The notes under the pieces were generated by a model. It was given only the letters and a program-made list of their open reading frames with translations. It did not search any database and was not told where the DNA came from. A DNA stretch of 64,000 nt, from positions 992,001 to 1,056,000 of the forward strand of contig NZ_JABMKV010000001.1 of NCBI RefSeq assembly GCF_013204825.1, written 5' to 3'. Made by a program: the position numbers and the translations under genes. The stretch's first letter is position 1. The number at the start of each line of letters is the position of its first letter. Positions 53,479 to 62,325 of this stretch are shown piece after piece. The stretch is from Pedobacter boryungensis. Lineage in GTDB: Bacteria; Bacteroidota; Bacteroidia; Sphingobacteriales; Sphingobacteriaceae.

Positions 53479-54792
53479 TTATTCAAAAATACGATCGTGT
53501 AAACTTCTTAGTGCTTCAACTTTGTTTGGTGTACCAACTAAAAGCGAAATATTATAAGCACTTCCGCCATAAGAAATCATTCGTACCGGAATATGTTTAA
53601 TTGAATCTAACACTTTGGCTGCATAACCATGTTTTTCTGCACCAAAATCACCTACAACACATATAATAGTCTGATCTTTATCAATTTCAACCGAACCGAA
53701 AGAGTTTAGTTCTTTTACTATTTCATCCAGATTATCGGTTAAATCAATCGTTAAAGATACGGCAACTTCCGAAGTAGTAATCATATCAATTGGTGTTTTA
53801 TAGCGTTCGAAAATCTCGAAAATTCGACGCAAAAAACCATAAGCCAATAGCATTCTACTCGATTGAATTTTAATAGCTGTTATTCCATCTTTTGCAGCAA
53901 TAGATTTAATCTTACCCTTTTCGCTTTCAGTACTAATAACAGTTCCTAAAGCTTTAGGCTCCATTGTGTTTAATAGTCTAACTGGAATTTTATATTTCTG
54001 AGCAGGAAAAACAGACTGTGGATGCAAAATTTTCGCACCGAAATAAGCTAATTCTGCCGCTTCATCAAATGATAAATGAGAAATTGGTTTGGTGCCTTTT
54101 ACAATTCTCGGATCATTATTATGCATTCCATCAATATCAGTCCAAATTTGAACTTCTTCAGCCATAATAGCTGCTCCTAGTAACGAAGCTGTATAATCAC
54201 TTCCACCTCTACGCAAATTATCTACCTCACCAAAACTATTTCTACAAATAAAACCCTGAGTGATAAATAGTTTATTCCCTTTATGCTGAGCTAATAATGG
54301 AGTTAAATGTTCGGTTGTAAATGGAATATCTGGTTCATTATCTTCATCAATTTTCATAAAATCTAAAGCTGGTAAAAGCACAGATGGCACACCAATAGAT
54401 TTTAAATAAATGTGATATAATGTGGTGGATAATAATTCTCCCTGAGCTAAAACAACCTTCTCTTCTATGCTCGTAAACATATCATTTGCCAAAGAAGTCA
54501 AGAAATTGAAATGATAATCAACTATTTCTTGTCCCTGTTGTCTGAAATCACCTGTTGGTAAAAGCTCTGCTACAACCTCATTGTATTTTTGATGTAATGA
54601 ATTAATTAATTGAGCGGCGTCCTGTTTTTCTTCCTTCAATAACTTGGCAGAAATTTCTACTAAACTGTTTGTAGTACCAGACATGGCTGATAATACTACG
54701 ATTTGTTCTTCTGCTGGATTAATAATATCCAACAATTTTGTCATGCGCTCTGGGCTACCTACAGACGTACCGCCAAATTTTAATATTTTCAT
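53479..54792 (-). CDS. lysC: Aspartate kinase
   Basis: 437 residues, monofunctional form. KFGGTSVGSPERM at the N-terminus, LRRGGSDYTASLLGAAI and WTDIDGMHNNDPRIV identify the kinase domain. Two ACT-like repeats lie in the C-terminal 150 residues (ITAIKIQSSRMLLAYGFL, then IICVVGDFGAEKHGY). It starts the aspartate family pathway. A long AT hairpin (AATGAAG/CTTCATT, 54819-54859) lies in the upstream region. Confidence 0.95.
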   Translation of the reverse strand: MKILKFGGTSVGSPERMTKLLDIINPAEEQIVVLSAMSGTTNSLVEISAKLLKEEKQDAAQLINSLHQKYNEVVAELLPTGDFRQQGQEIVDYHFNFLTSLANDMFTSIEEKVVLAQGELLSTTLYHIYLKSIGVPSVLLPALDFMKIDEDNEPDIPFTTEHLTPLLAQHKGNKLFITQGFICRNSFGEVDNLRRGGSDYTASLLGAAIMAEEVQIWTDIDGMHNNDPRIVKGTKPISHLSFDEAAELAYFGAKILHPQSVFPAQKYKIPVRLLNTMEPKALGTVISTESEKGKIKSIAAKDGITAIKIQSSRMLLAYGFLRRIFEIFERYKTPIDMITTSEVAVSLTIDLTDNLDEIVKELNSFGSVEIDKDQTIICVVGDFGAEKHGYAAKVLDSIKHIPVRMISYGGSAYNISLLVGTPNKVEALRSLHDRIFE

Positions 54793-55026
54793 TAGAATTT
54801 ACTTGTTTTTAAACCGATAATGAAGTTTTTTATATCAGAAAAAATATAAATGCTTCATTTTAAAATGCGTATTTTTCTTATTATTGTATCGGGGCGTGAA
54901 AATAGCGAAAAGGCGTTTAATTTCCGCTTAATTGGCAAAATAAAATTCTGATAACGTTCTGAAAAATAGATTTGAACAATTTTAATTCTGTTTTGTAGTA
55001 TATATAAAACATCAACTAAATCAAGT

Positions 55027-56760
55027 ATGCAACTAGAAGAATCGACATTAACAACCATAAATCAATGGCTTACTGGAAATTATGACCAAGAAACTAAAAA
55101 TTCTATTCAATCATTATTAGATAGTAATTCCACGACTGAATTAACCGATGCATTTTACAGAAATTTAGAGTTTGGTACAGGCGGATTACGTGGAATTATG
55201 GGTGCTGGTTCTAATCGAATTAATAAATATACCATTGGAACAGCCACGCAAGGTTTATCAAATTATTTAAACAAAAAATATCCAAACGAAAAAATAAGTG
55301 TTGCTATTGCACATGATAGCAGAAATAACTCAGATTATTTTGCGAAAATCACCGCAGATGTGTTCTCTGCAAATGGTATTCATGTTTACTTCTTTACTGC
55401 ATTAAGACCAACTCCAGAACTCTCTTTCGCTATCCGTACTTTAGGTTGTAAAAGTGGTGTAATGTTGACAGCATCGCATAACCCGAAAGAATATAACGGT
55501 TATAAAGCTTACGGAAATGACGGTGGGCAATTTACTGCCCCAGATGATAAAATGGTAATGGATGAAGTTGCTGCCATTAAAAATATTGATGAAGTAAAAT
55601 TTGAACGAATTGATAACAATGTAGAATTAATAGGCGAAGAAATTGATCAGCTTTACTTAGATAAAATTACTGAACTCTCTGTTTCTCCTGATGCCATTGC
55701 TCGCGAACATGATTTAAAAATAGTGTATTCTCCTATTCATGGTACTGGAATTACATTAGTACCGAAAGCATTAGCACAATTTGGCTTTACCAATGTAACT
55801 GTTGTTGAAGAGCAAAGTAAACCCGATGGAAATTTCCCAACTGTTGTTTATCCAAACCCAGAAGAAAAAGAAGCATTGACTTTAGCCTTAAAAAAAGCAA
55901 AAGAAATTGATGCTGATTTGGTTTTAGCAACCGATCCGGATGCTGATCGTGTGGGTATTGCTGTCAAAAATAACGATGGTGAATTTGTATTATTAAATGG
56001 AAATCAGACCGGAAGCTTGTTAATTAACTATATTTTAACAGCTTGGGAAGAAAAAGGAAAATTAACTGGCAATGAATATGTGGTTTCTACCATAGTAACA
56101 ACTAGTTTAATTAAAGCCATTTGCGATGCTAAAGGAGTTGAATATTTCAATACGTTAACAGGTTTTAAATGGATTGGTCAAGTAATGACTAATTTACAAG
56201 GTAAAAAAACCTTTATTGCTGGCGGTGAAGAAAGTTATGGCTACTTGATTGGTGATTTAGTGAGAGATAAAGACGCCGTAGTTTCTTGTGCTTTTATAGC
56301 TGAGATGACTGCTTTTTACAAAGATAAAGGTAGCAGTTTATACCAAGCGATGATTGAAATGTATGTAACCTATGGTATGTACAAAGAAGATTTAGTATCA
56401 ATTACCAAAAAAGGTAAAACTGGTGCCGAAGAGATCAAAGCAATGATGGAAAAATTCAGAAACAACCCGCCTGCAAAATTAGGTGGTTCTGAAGTGGTAA
56501 CGTTAAAAGATTATGAGCTAAATAAAGAAACTGATATTAAAGCTGGCACAAGCAAGGAATTAGGCTTTCCAAAATCTGATGTTTTACAATTTATAACTGA
56601 AGATGGAAGTATTATTTCTGCTAGGCCAAGTGGCACTGAACCTAAAATAAAGTTCTATTGCAGTGTAAATGCCTATTTAGCAAGCGCAGCTGATTTTGAT
56701 GAAACAGAAGCTAAACTTGCAGAAAAGATTAAAACGATAATGGAAGATTTACAAGGATAA
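55027..56760 (+). CDS. Phosphohexomutase (phosphoglucomutase/phosphomannomutase)
   Basis: 577 residues, the long PGM2-like form common in Bacteroidota. It has the phosphoserine S150 in LTASHNPKEYNG, the metal loop ATDPDADRVG, the sugar loop AGGEESYGYL and the C-terminal phosphate loop ARPSGTEPKIK. It moves phosphate between C6 and C1 of glucose or mannose. Confidence 0.96.
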   Translation: MQLEESTLTTINQWLTGNYDQETKNSIQSLLDSNSTTELTDAFYRNLEFGTGGLRGIMGAGSNRINKYTIGTATQGLSNYLNKKYPNEKISVAIAHDSRNNSDYFAKITADVFSANGIHVYFFTALRPTPELSFAIRTLGCKSGVMLTASHNPKEYNGYKAYGNDGGQFTAPDDKMVMDEVAAIKNIDEVKFERIDNNVELIGEEIDQLYLDKITELSVSPDAIAREHDLKIVYSPIHGTGITLVPKALAQFGFTNVTVVEEQSKPDGNFPTVVYPNPEEKEALTLALKKAKEIDADLVLATDPDADRVGIAVKNNDGEFVLLNGNQTGSLLINYILTAWEEKGKLTGNEYVVSTIVTTSLIKAICDAKGVEYFNTLTGFKWIGQVMTNLQGKKTFIAGGEESYGYLIGDLVRDKDAVVSCAFIAEMTAFYKDKGSSLYQAMIEMYVTYGMYKEDLVSITKKGKTGAEEIKAMMEKFRNNPPAKLGGSEVVTLKDYELNKETDIKAGTSKELGFPKSDVLQFITEDGSIISARPSGTEPKIKFYCSVNAYLASAADFDETEAKLAEKIKTIMEDLQG

Positions 56761-56772
56761 TTCCTGCGAGTT

Positions 56773-56864
56773 AATTCGTCATTTCAAGTGTAGCAAAGCG
56801 AAACGGAGAAATCTTTGAAATAGAAAATCAAAGATTTCTCGGCTTCGATCGAAATGACGAATTA
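56773..56864. repeat. REP-like inverted repeat reaching into the beta-mannosidase stop
   Basis: The left arm (56773-56818, containing CGTCATTTCAAG and GAGAAATCTTTG) is complementary to the right arm (56828-56864, containing CAAAGATTTCTCGG and GAAATGACGAATTA) with mismatches. The right arm includes the beta-mannosidase stop codon. It is of the GTCATTTCGA type and is positioned as a terminator for both convergent genes. Confidence 0.8.
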
Positions 56865-58856
56865 TTTATTCACAACGTCCCAAAGTGATTTTACTTTTAC
56901 CTCAATTTCTTTAGCCTTCAAATCCTTTTTATCAAACGTAACGATCTTCTCCTTCCCCGCCAATAAATCGAAATAATTATCGCTCAGCTTACCTGCGTAT
57001 CCAACAATATCTACAAAAACATATTTAGCAAAGCTTGATGATTTTAAAATGATTTGATTACCCTTAATTTGATAGGTAATTTTCGGATTACTTAGTTTTA
57101 AATCCTTAGGTTTTACTACATCTCCAGGTTTCGCATCATCTCTATAAGCTTCTTTTACTGCGTACCAAGCAGCTTTTGGCGTTCTATTGTAATAATCAGT
57201 AATACTCCAACTCGCCACTGGCCAACAATCGTTTAATTGCCAAAGCAGCGATCCCATGTTATAAGGTGCTTTACTTTGATGAATTAAAATCATGTTTTTA
57301 AACCCATAATATTGTACACATTGTGTGAGGTAAGTATAATCTTCGACCGAAAGTCTGCTAATTTTCGCCGAATCAATCATGTAATTTTTGAGGTAGACAT
57401 TTAGCTTTGCAAATCCATTTCCCGCTTTTTGATGATCTTTTAAAATCTCAGAAAATAAATATCTATCCTGTGGTTGGGTAAACTTTAAAATACTCGAATA
57501 ATTAGGCATAGCTTGCATACCATACTCGCTCACAAACCTTCCTGTTTTCTTTTCAAAAACCTCAAAATCTTCATTACCCCACCAAACACCCCAATAATGA
57601 CTATCGCCTTCGGTAAAACTATTCTTAACTCCCCATCCATATTTTGGAGATGAACTAATGTACGGTCTGCTTCCATCAACTTCTTTTATCCATTTCGGAA
57701 TGCTATCTCTAAATAATCGAATATAATCATTCCATAGTTTAGCTGAATCTTTAGGTGGAATACGAAATTGATTTTGCCAACCCCAACGGTTAAAAGCTTC
57801 ATCAACTTCGTTATTTCCGCACCATAACACAATACTTTTATGATGACGTAATCGTTTTACTTGATATTTTACTTCTTCTCTAACATTATCAAAAAATGCT
57901 TTATTACCGGGCACCATCGCTCCTGCGAACATAAAATCTTGCCACACATGAATGCCTAAAGAATCACATAAATCATAAAAATCATCTGATTCATAAATTC
58001 CTCCACCCCAAACCCTAAGCATATTCATATTGGCATCCTTTGCCATAAGTAGCATTTTGCGGTAATCATTTTTAGTCATTCGAGTTACAAAAGCATCTGA
58101 TGGAATGTAATTCGCCCCTTTCATGTATACAGGTTTGCCATCAATTTTAAAATAAAATGATGTTCCTTTATCATCTGGTTGCTGCACTAATTCTACATTT
58201 ATTGGCGCAACGAATGGTTTTTCTAGAAGCTTATGATCATAACCTTCTAATCTTACTTCTTTCCAAATTCCACAACCCGTTAATTTAGGTCCCCAATCCC
58301 AACCAAAATGGAATTGCGCCTTGCGTACATAAGCACGTGGATTATCTGGAATAAAATAAGGCAAATCTGCTTTTGATAAGGAGTCAACTGTATTTTGTGC
58401 AGAGCGAAAACGGATAAGCAGTTTGTTATCTTTCAGTCTAACTAATTTCTTCACATCAATTTTCCATTGACGAAACATGTTATTTGCTTGTAAAATCAGT
58501 TTCCCGTTTAAATACACATCTGCATAAGTATCCAATCCATCAAATATTAACTCTATACGTTGCTTTTTGAAAACAGTTGGCAAAACTGAAAAAGTACTTT
58601 TATAATCCCAGTTTTCTTTTTCTATCCATTGCACTTTCTTTTCGTTGTCACGATAAAATGGATCTGGAATTAATTTATTAGCCATTAAATCTACATGCAC
58701 CTCTCCTGGAACTTTTGCAGGATACCATTTAGCATTGTCTTGTTCTTGAAAACTCCAATTTGCATTTAATTTTTGCGACAAAACTTGTGCATTACCTTTA
58801 AAAGCTAAACCAATAAGCAAAATAAAAAAGAAGAATTTAGGGTTGATTTTTAACAT
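56862..58856 (-). CDS. Secreted beta-mannosidase (GH2) lacking two internal domains
   Basis: 664 residues, where family members with full domains have about 820-870. A signal peptide (FFFILLIGLAFKGNAQ) is followed by the sugar-binding domain (about 25-205) and the TIM barrel (about 225-565) with acid/base E350 in LWCGNNE and nucleophile E444 in FVSEYG. A C-terminal beta domain (about 582-664) ends the protein. The Ig-like domain expected between the first and the barrel is absent (junction at about 208-222). A further domain expected after the barrel is absent (junction at about 572-582). Both gaps are in frame. The catalytic residues are intact. Confidence 0.88.
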   Translation of the reverse strand: MLKINPKFFFFILLIGLAFKGNAQVLSQKLNANWSFQEQDNAKWYPAKVPGEVHVDLMANKLIPDPFYRDNEKKVQWIEKENWDYKSTFSVLPTVFKKQRIELIFDGLDTYADVYLNGKLILQANNMFRQWKIDVKKLVRLKDNKLLIRFRSAQNTVDSLSKADLPYFIPDNPRAYVRKAQFHFGWDWGPKLTGCGIWKEVRLEGYDHKLLEKPFVAPINVELVQQPDDKGTSFYFKIDGKPVYMKGANYIPSDAFVTRMTKNDYRKMLLMAKDANMNMLRVWGGGIYESDDFYDLCDSLGIHVWQDFMFAGAMVPGNKAFFDNVREEVKYQVKRLRHHKSIVLWCGNNEVDEAFNRWGWQNQFRIPPKDSAKLWNDYIRLFRDSIPKWIKEVDGSRPYISSSPKYGWGVKNSFTEGDSHYWGVWWGNEDFEVFEKKTGRFVSEYGMQAMPNYSSILKFTQPQDRYLFSEILKDHQKAGNGFAKLNVYLKNYMIDSAKISRLSVEDYTYLTQCVQYYGFKNMILIHQSKAPYNMGSLLWQLNDCWPVASWSITDYYNRTPKAAWYAVKEAYRDDAKPGDVVKPKDLKLSNPKITYQIKGNQIILKSSSFAKYVFVDIVGYAGKLSDNYFDLLAGKEKIVTFDKKDLKAKEIEVKVKSLWDVVNK

Positions 58857-58955
58857 CAGGGTCTATTAAAGTGTAGCGATGATTTAGAAGCTAAAATACA
58901 TAATCTACACCTTATAAAAATTATAATTAATCGCTCACAAGTAGAAATCAATGCT

Positions 58956-58963
58956 TACTTTTG
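58956..58963 (+). promoter_or_regulatory. -7 element of the copper/haem module
   Basis: TACTTTTG followed after five bases by ATG. The transcript would start at or next to that ATG (58969), i.e. leaderless. This excludes the ATG at 58951. Confidence 0.5.
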
Positions 58964-58968
58964 ACGCA

Positions 58969-59346
58969 ATGTTTATCCGAAGAAAAATTATTGCACTTTT
59001 TTTATTAGTTGGCATATTAGTCAATTGCTTTAATTTTTGGGTATTATCATCATCTTACTCATTTAACAAAGCTTATATCGCATCTGTACTTTGTACCAAT
59101 AAAGATAAACCCGAACTGCATTGTGAGGGTAAATGTTTTATGGATATCAAATTGAAAGAATTAGAACAAAAAAATAAGCAAGAGCAAGATAATTTAAAAA
59201 GAATAGTTGAAACGGTTGCGCCTGTTACAGCAGATTTATTAGCACCTGTTTATCAAACATCTTTTTCTATAGCAATTCCAAATTATCTGCAAAAAAGTCC
59301 AATTAATACTACGATCTCTATCTTCCACCCGCCTAAACAAGCTTAG
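58969..59346 (+). CDS. Small membrane-anchored Cys/His protein at the head of the copper/haem module
   Basis: 125 residues, family not named with confidence. One N-terminal helix (IIALFLLVGILVNCFNFWVL) is followed by a motif with C42, H51, C52 and C56 (LCTNKDKPELHCEGKCFMD) and a charged coiled-coil (KLKELEQKNKQEQDN). The Cys/His spacing suggests metal or redox chemistry outside the membrane. It is about 125 bp before the MbnP-like gene on the same strand. Its C-terminal part is Pro/Ile-rich. Confidence 0.65.
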   Translation: MFIRRKIIALFLLVGILVNCFNFWVLSSSYSFNKAYIASVLCTNKDKPELHCEGKCFMDIKLKELEQKNKQEQDNLKRIVETVAPVTADLLAPVYQTSFSIAIPNYLQKSPINTTISIFHPPKQA

Positions 59347-59472
59347 GTTTTCTCAAGACTTTAATTATATAAGTCTCGCTGGTTTTCAGCAAAAACAATT
59401 TTAATTATTTAAATAGTTATGCAGTAGCATCAGCTTTGCTATGGCTATTTTCTAACTTATAAATTCAAAATA

Positions 59473-60243
59473 ATGAATATCAAAAATATAATGATCTTAC
59501 TATTTACAGTATTAATAGTAGGTTTTACATCTTGCAAAAAAGACGAAGTAATCAACTCAACAGAAAAAGGTAGTGTAACTATAGAATTCGAAAATGAAGT
59601 AAATGGAGTACCTTTAGTCTTAAATAGTCAAAATTATAAAAATGCAAATGGCGATAGTTACAACATTTCAGTTTTTAAATATTATATCAGTAACATCAAA
59701 TTAACCAAAACAGATGGCACTATTTATAGCATTCCAGAAAGTTACGTTTTAGTTGATGCATCAAAACCTAGTTCATTTTTAAACAGCTTCAAGAATATCC
59801 CGGCAGGAGATTACACTAAAATTTCCTTCATTATTGGCGTTGATAAGGAGCGTAATTTAGCAGGCGCACAAACGGGTGCTCTGGATCCAGCTTTAGGTAT
59901 GTTTTGGACTTGGAATAGCGGTTACATTTTCGTTAAGCTAGAAGGGACATCGCCTCAATCAACTGCGACTAATAATGTGTTAACTTTTCATATTGGAGGC
60001 ATTGTTGATCCAAATAATACAATTAGAATTTTTAGCACAGATTTTAGCACTGGAAATCCATTAAGAATTAGGGCTGATAAAAATCCTCAAATACATTTTT
60101 CAGCAAATGCTGGAAGTTTATTTACAGGTAAACAAAACATCAGCTTTGCCAACCTAAACTTTACTATGGGTGGTGCAAATTCTGTAATAGTTGCCGACAA
60201 TTACGTCTCTAGTTTATTCGAATTTGAACATATCCATAATTAG
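59473..60243 (+). CDS. MbnP-like copper-binding lipoprotein
   Basis: 256 residues with a lipobox (VGFTSC, Cys21). It has the MbnP-family features: FYISNIKL-type FKYYISNIKL, ESYVLVDAS, IPAGDYTKISFIIGVDKERNLAGAQ, and MFWTWNSGYIFVKLEG. In characterised MbnP a tryptophan is oxidised to kynurenine by MbnH and helps to bind Cu(I). The gene lies 1 bp before the MbnH-like gene, the pairing known from other genomes. Confidence 0.85.
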   Translation: MNIKNIMILLFTVLIVGFTSCKKDEVINSTEKGSVTIEFENEVNGVPLVLNSQNYKNANGDSYNISVFKYYISNIKLTKTDGTIYSIPESYVLVDASKPSSFLNSFKNIPAGDYTKISFIIGVDKERNLAGAQTGALDPALGMFWTWNSGYIFVKLEGTSPQSTATNNVLTFHIGGIVDPNNTIRIFSTDFSTGNPLRIRADKNPQIHFSANAGSLFTGKQNISFANLNFTMGGANSVIVADNYVSSLFEFEHIHN

Positions 60244-60244
60244 T

Positions 60245-61288
60245 ATGAGGTATTTGAAAATATACTTCCTACTTTTTATAAGTATTGGAGTATTGTATGC
60301 ATGCAGTAAAACCGAAGTTATTAAACCACAAACTGAGGATATTCGGTTTGTGATTCCTAAAAATTTCCCAGACGCGGTATACAAATTTGATGGAAATACC
60401 TTAACAAATAATGGTTTCGCCTTAGGCAAAAAGCTTTTTTATGATGCTAGATTATCGGCAGACAAAACCATTTCATGTGGTAGCTGTCATCAACAATTTG
60501 CAGGTTTCGCAAATTTAGATCATAAAGTAAGTCATGGAGTAAACAATTGTTTGGGCAAACGAAATGCGCCAGTATTGTTCAATTTGGCTTGGCAAAAAGA
60601 GTTTTTTTGGGATGGAGGTGCTAAGAATTTAGAAATTGTACCAATAAATGCAATTACAGATGTATGCGAAATGGGTACTGACTTAAACACAATTGTCAGT
60701 TTTTTAAATAGAACTAATCCTTACCCTCAGCTTTTTGCAAATGCATTTGGCACAGCAACCATTACATCGCAACATTTTTTGAAAGCTTTGGCGCAATTTA
60801 CAGCTACTATGGTTTCTGCAAATAGCAAATACGATAAAGTAATGCGAAATCCTCAGCAGAATGTTTTTACAGCAGATGAGCAACAGGGTTATCAATTATT
60901 TAAGGATAAATGTGCTAGTTGCCATACAGAGCCTTTGTTTACCAATTTAAATTATACCAGCAATGGCTTAGATTTAAACAGTGCTGATGAAGGAAGAAAA
61001 GTGATTACAGGTTTACCAACTGATAAAGGAAAATTCCGCATTCCTACTTTAAGGAATATCGAATTATCATCACCTTATATGCACGATGGTCGTTTTAATA
61101 CCTTAGAAAAAGTGCTAGAGCATTATAATTCTGGAGTGCAGCACAGTGAAAATTTGGATGCTTCTTTATTTAAAAATTCACAACTAGGCATTCAATTATC
61201 TTCAATCCAAAAACAACAATTAATTGGTTTTTTAAAAACATTAACAGACGATGAATTTATTAAAAATAAAATTTTCTATGAAAATTAA
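60245..61288 (+). CDS. MbnH/MauG-type di-haem cytochrome c peroxidase family protein
   Basis: 347 residues from the ATG after the MbnP stop. It has a lipobox (VLYAC, Cys20) and two haem sites, CGSCH at 78-82 and CASCH at 223-227. Further features are FFWDGGAKNLE and the late RIPTLRNIELSSPYMHDGRF. MauG/MbnH proteins use high-valent haem to oxidise protein tryptophans. The neighbour on the left supports the MbnH role over simple peroxidase. The next gene overlaps its end by 11 bp. Confidence 0.9.
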   Translation: MRYLKIYFLLFISIGVLYACSKTEVIKPQTEDIRFVIPKNFPDAVYKFDGNTLTNNGFALGKKLFYDARLSADKTISCGSCHQQFAGFANLDHKVSHGVNNCLGKRNAPVLFNLAWQKEFFWDGGAKNLEIVPINAITDVCEMGTDLNTIVSFLNRTNPYPQLFANAFGTATITSQHFLKALAQFTATMVSANSKYDKVMRNPQQNVFTADEQQGYQLFKDKCASCHTEPLFTNLNYTSNGLDLNSADEGRKVITGLPTDKGKFRIPTLRNIELSSPYMHDGRFNTLEKVLEHYNSGVQHSENLDASLFKNSQLGIQLSSIQKQQLIGFLKTLTDDEFIKNKIFYEN

Positions 61289-62258
61289 CCTGATACTATT
61301 TACTCTAATCACATTCTCATTTAGTGCTGCTGCATGCGATATTTGTGGTTGCTTTATGGGGCTTACTCCTTATGATAATCAAAGTAGTGTTGGTTTATTA
61401 TATCGTTATCGATCATTTAGTGGTTATCAAGGGCAAAATCACTTAACATTTCCTAGTGGTAGCAGTTTCTTTTTTCCGAAAGATGATAGAACTGCACCCT
61501 TAACAACCCATAATGGTAATCCGAACGATTATGAATTATACCGAACATTAGAAATTAGAGGTCGATATTTTGTGCACAAACGCATTGAACTGAATGCTAT
61601 TATTCCGTACAATTCAAATAGTGAGCGGTACAATGGCAATAGTTCTTCTATCTCTGGAGTTGGAGATATTAATTTATATGCAGGGTATCATTTAATAAGA
61701 AAGTTAGATCAATCCGCTTTTAGTCAACGTTTAATTGTTGGTGCTGGCATAAAATTACCTAGCGGAAAAAATGATATAAAAACCACATCAGGTATTAGAT
61801 ATTCCGCTTTAATGCAACCCGGAACAGGTAGTACAGATGGTTTTGTATATGCCAATTACTTAATAGGCTACAAAAAAATTGGCTTAAGTATAAATAGTTC
61901 TTACAAAATTAACGGTGAAAATACCGAACAAGAAGGGATTGCTAACAGTAGTACCACATTCTTAAATCTTTTTTACACGCAAAAAATTAGTAAAGATTGG
62001 CAAGTAACACCTTCTATTCAATTCTTTTATGAAAAATCTGATGGAGAAACTTATAAAGGCGTTAAAACCGGTGAGCATGAAATGAATAATTTGATGGCTG
62101 GTATCGGTGCAGATTTATATTATAAAAATATTGCATTAAATATCGGGCTACAGAAAAATGCTTGGGAAGCTAAAACAGATCACCCACAAAGTGCCGCCAA
62201 AATATACTTAGGTGTCACTTACAATATCAATCAATTGTATTATTTACTAAAATCTTAA
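61278..62258 (+). CDS. Outer-membrane beta-barrel protein with CDICGC motif
   Basis: 326 residues, family not characterised to my knowledge. A signal peptide (LILFTLITFSFSAAA) is followed at once by CDICGCF, then a barrel-like sequence with alternating aromatics (GVGDINLYAGYHLI, FLNLFYTQKISKDW) ending YLGVTYNINQLYYLL. The cysteine motif at the mature N-terminus could bind a metal. Position after mbnP-mbnH suggests a channel or receptor for the same system. Confidence 0.7.
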   Translation: MKINLILFTLITFSFSAAACDICGCFMGLTPYDNQSSVGLLYRYRSFSGYQGQNHLTFPSGSSFFFPKDDRTAPLTTHNGNPNDYELYRTLEIRGRYFVHKRIELNAIIPYNSNSERYNGNSSSISGVGDINLYAGYHLIRKLDQSAFSQRLIVGAGIKLPSGKNDIKTTSGIRYSALMQPGTGSTDGFVYANYLIGYKKIGLSINSSYKINGENTEQEGIANSSTTFLNLFYTQKISKDWQVTPSIQFFYEKSDGETYKGVKTGEHEMNNLMAGIGADLYYKNIALNIGLQKNAWEAKTDHPQSAAKIYLGVTYNINQLYYLLKS

Positions 62259-62269
62259 CAAATACATTC

Positions 62270-62305
62270 ACATACGTTAAACATTATTTTGTGTTTAACG
62301 TATGT
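62270..62305. promoter_or_regulatory. Perfect 14-bp inverted repeat upstream of SCO
   Basis: ACATACGTTAAACA and its complement TGTTTAACGTATGT are separated by eight bases. The right arm overlaps the -7 element TATGTTTG (62301-62308). It could be an operator or a transcript hairpin; it lacks a GC-rich stem and T run. Confidence 0.75.
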
Positions 62306-62308
62306 TTG
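62301..62308 (+). promoter_or_regulatory. -7 element of the SCO-cytochrome c pair
   Basis: TATGTTTG matches TAnnTTTG. The ATG at 62302 lies within it, so the ATG at 62326 is taken as the start. Confidence 0.5.
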
Positions 62309-62325
62309 TATCAAATTCAATCATC

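Noticed and set aside
54819..54859. A lysine riboswitch before lysC
   Set aside because: The leader is too short and has only a simple AT hairpin without the conserved L-box core.
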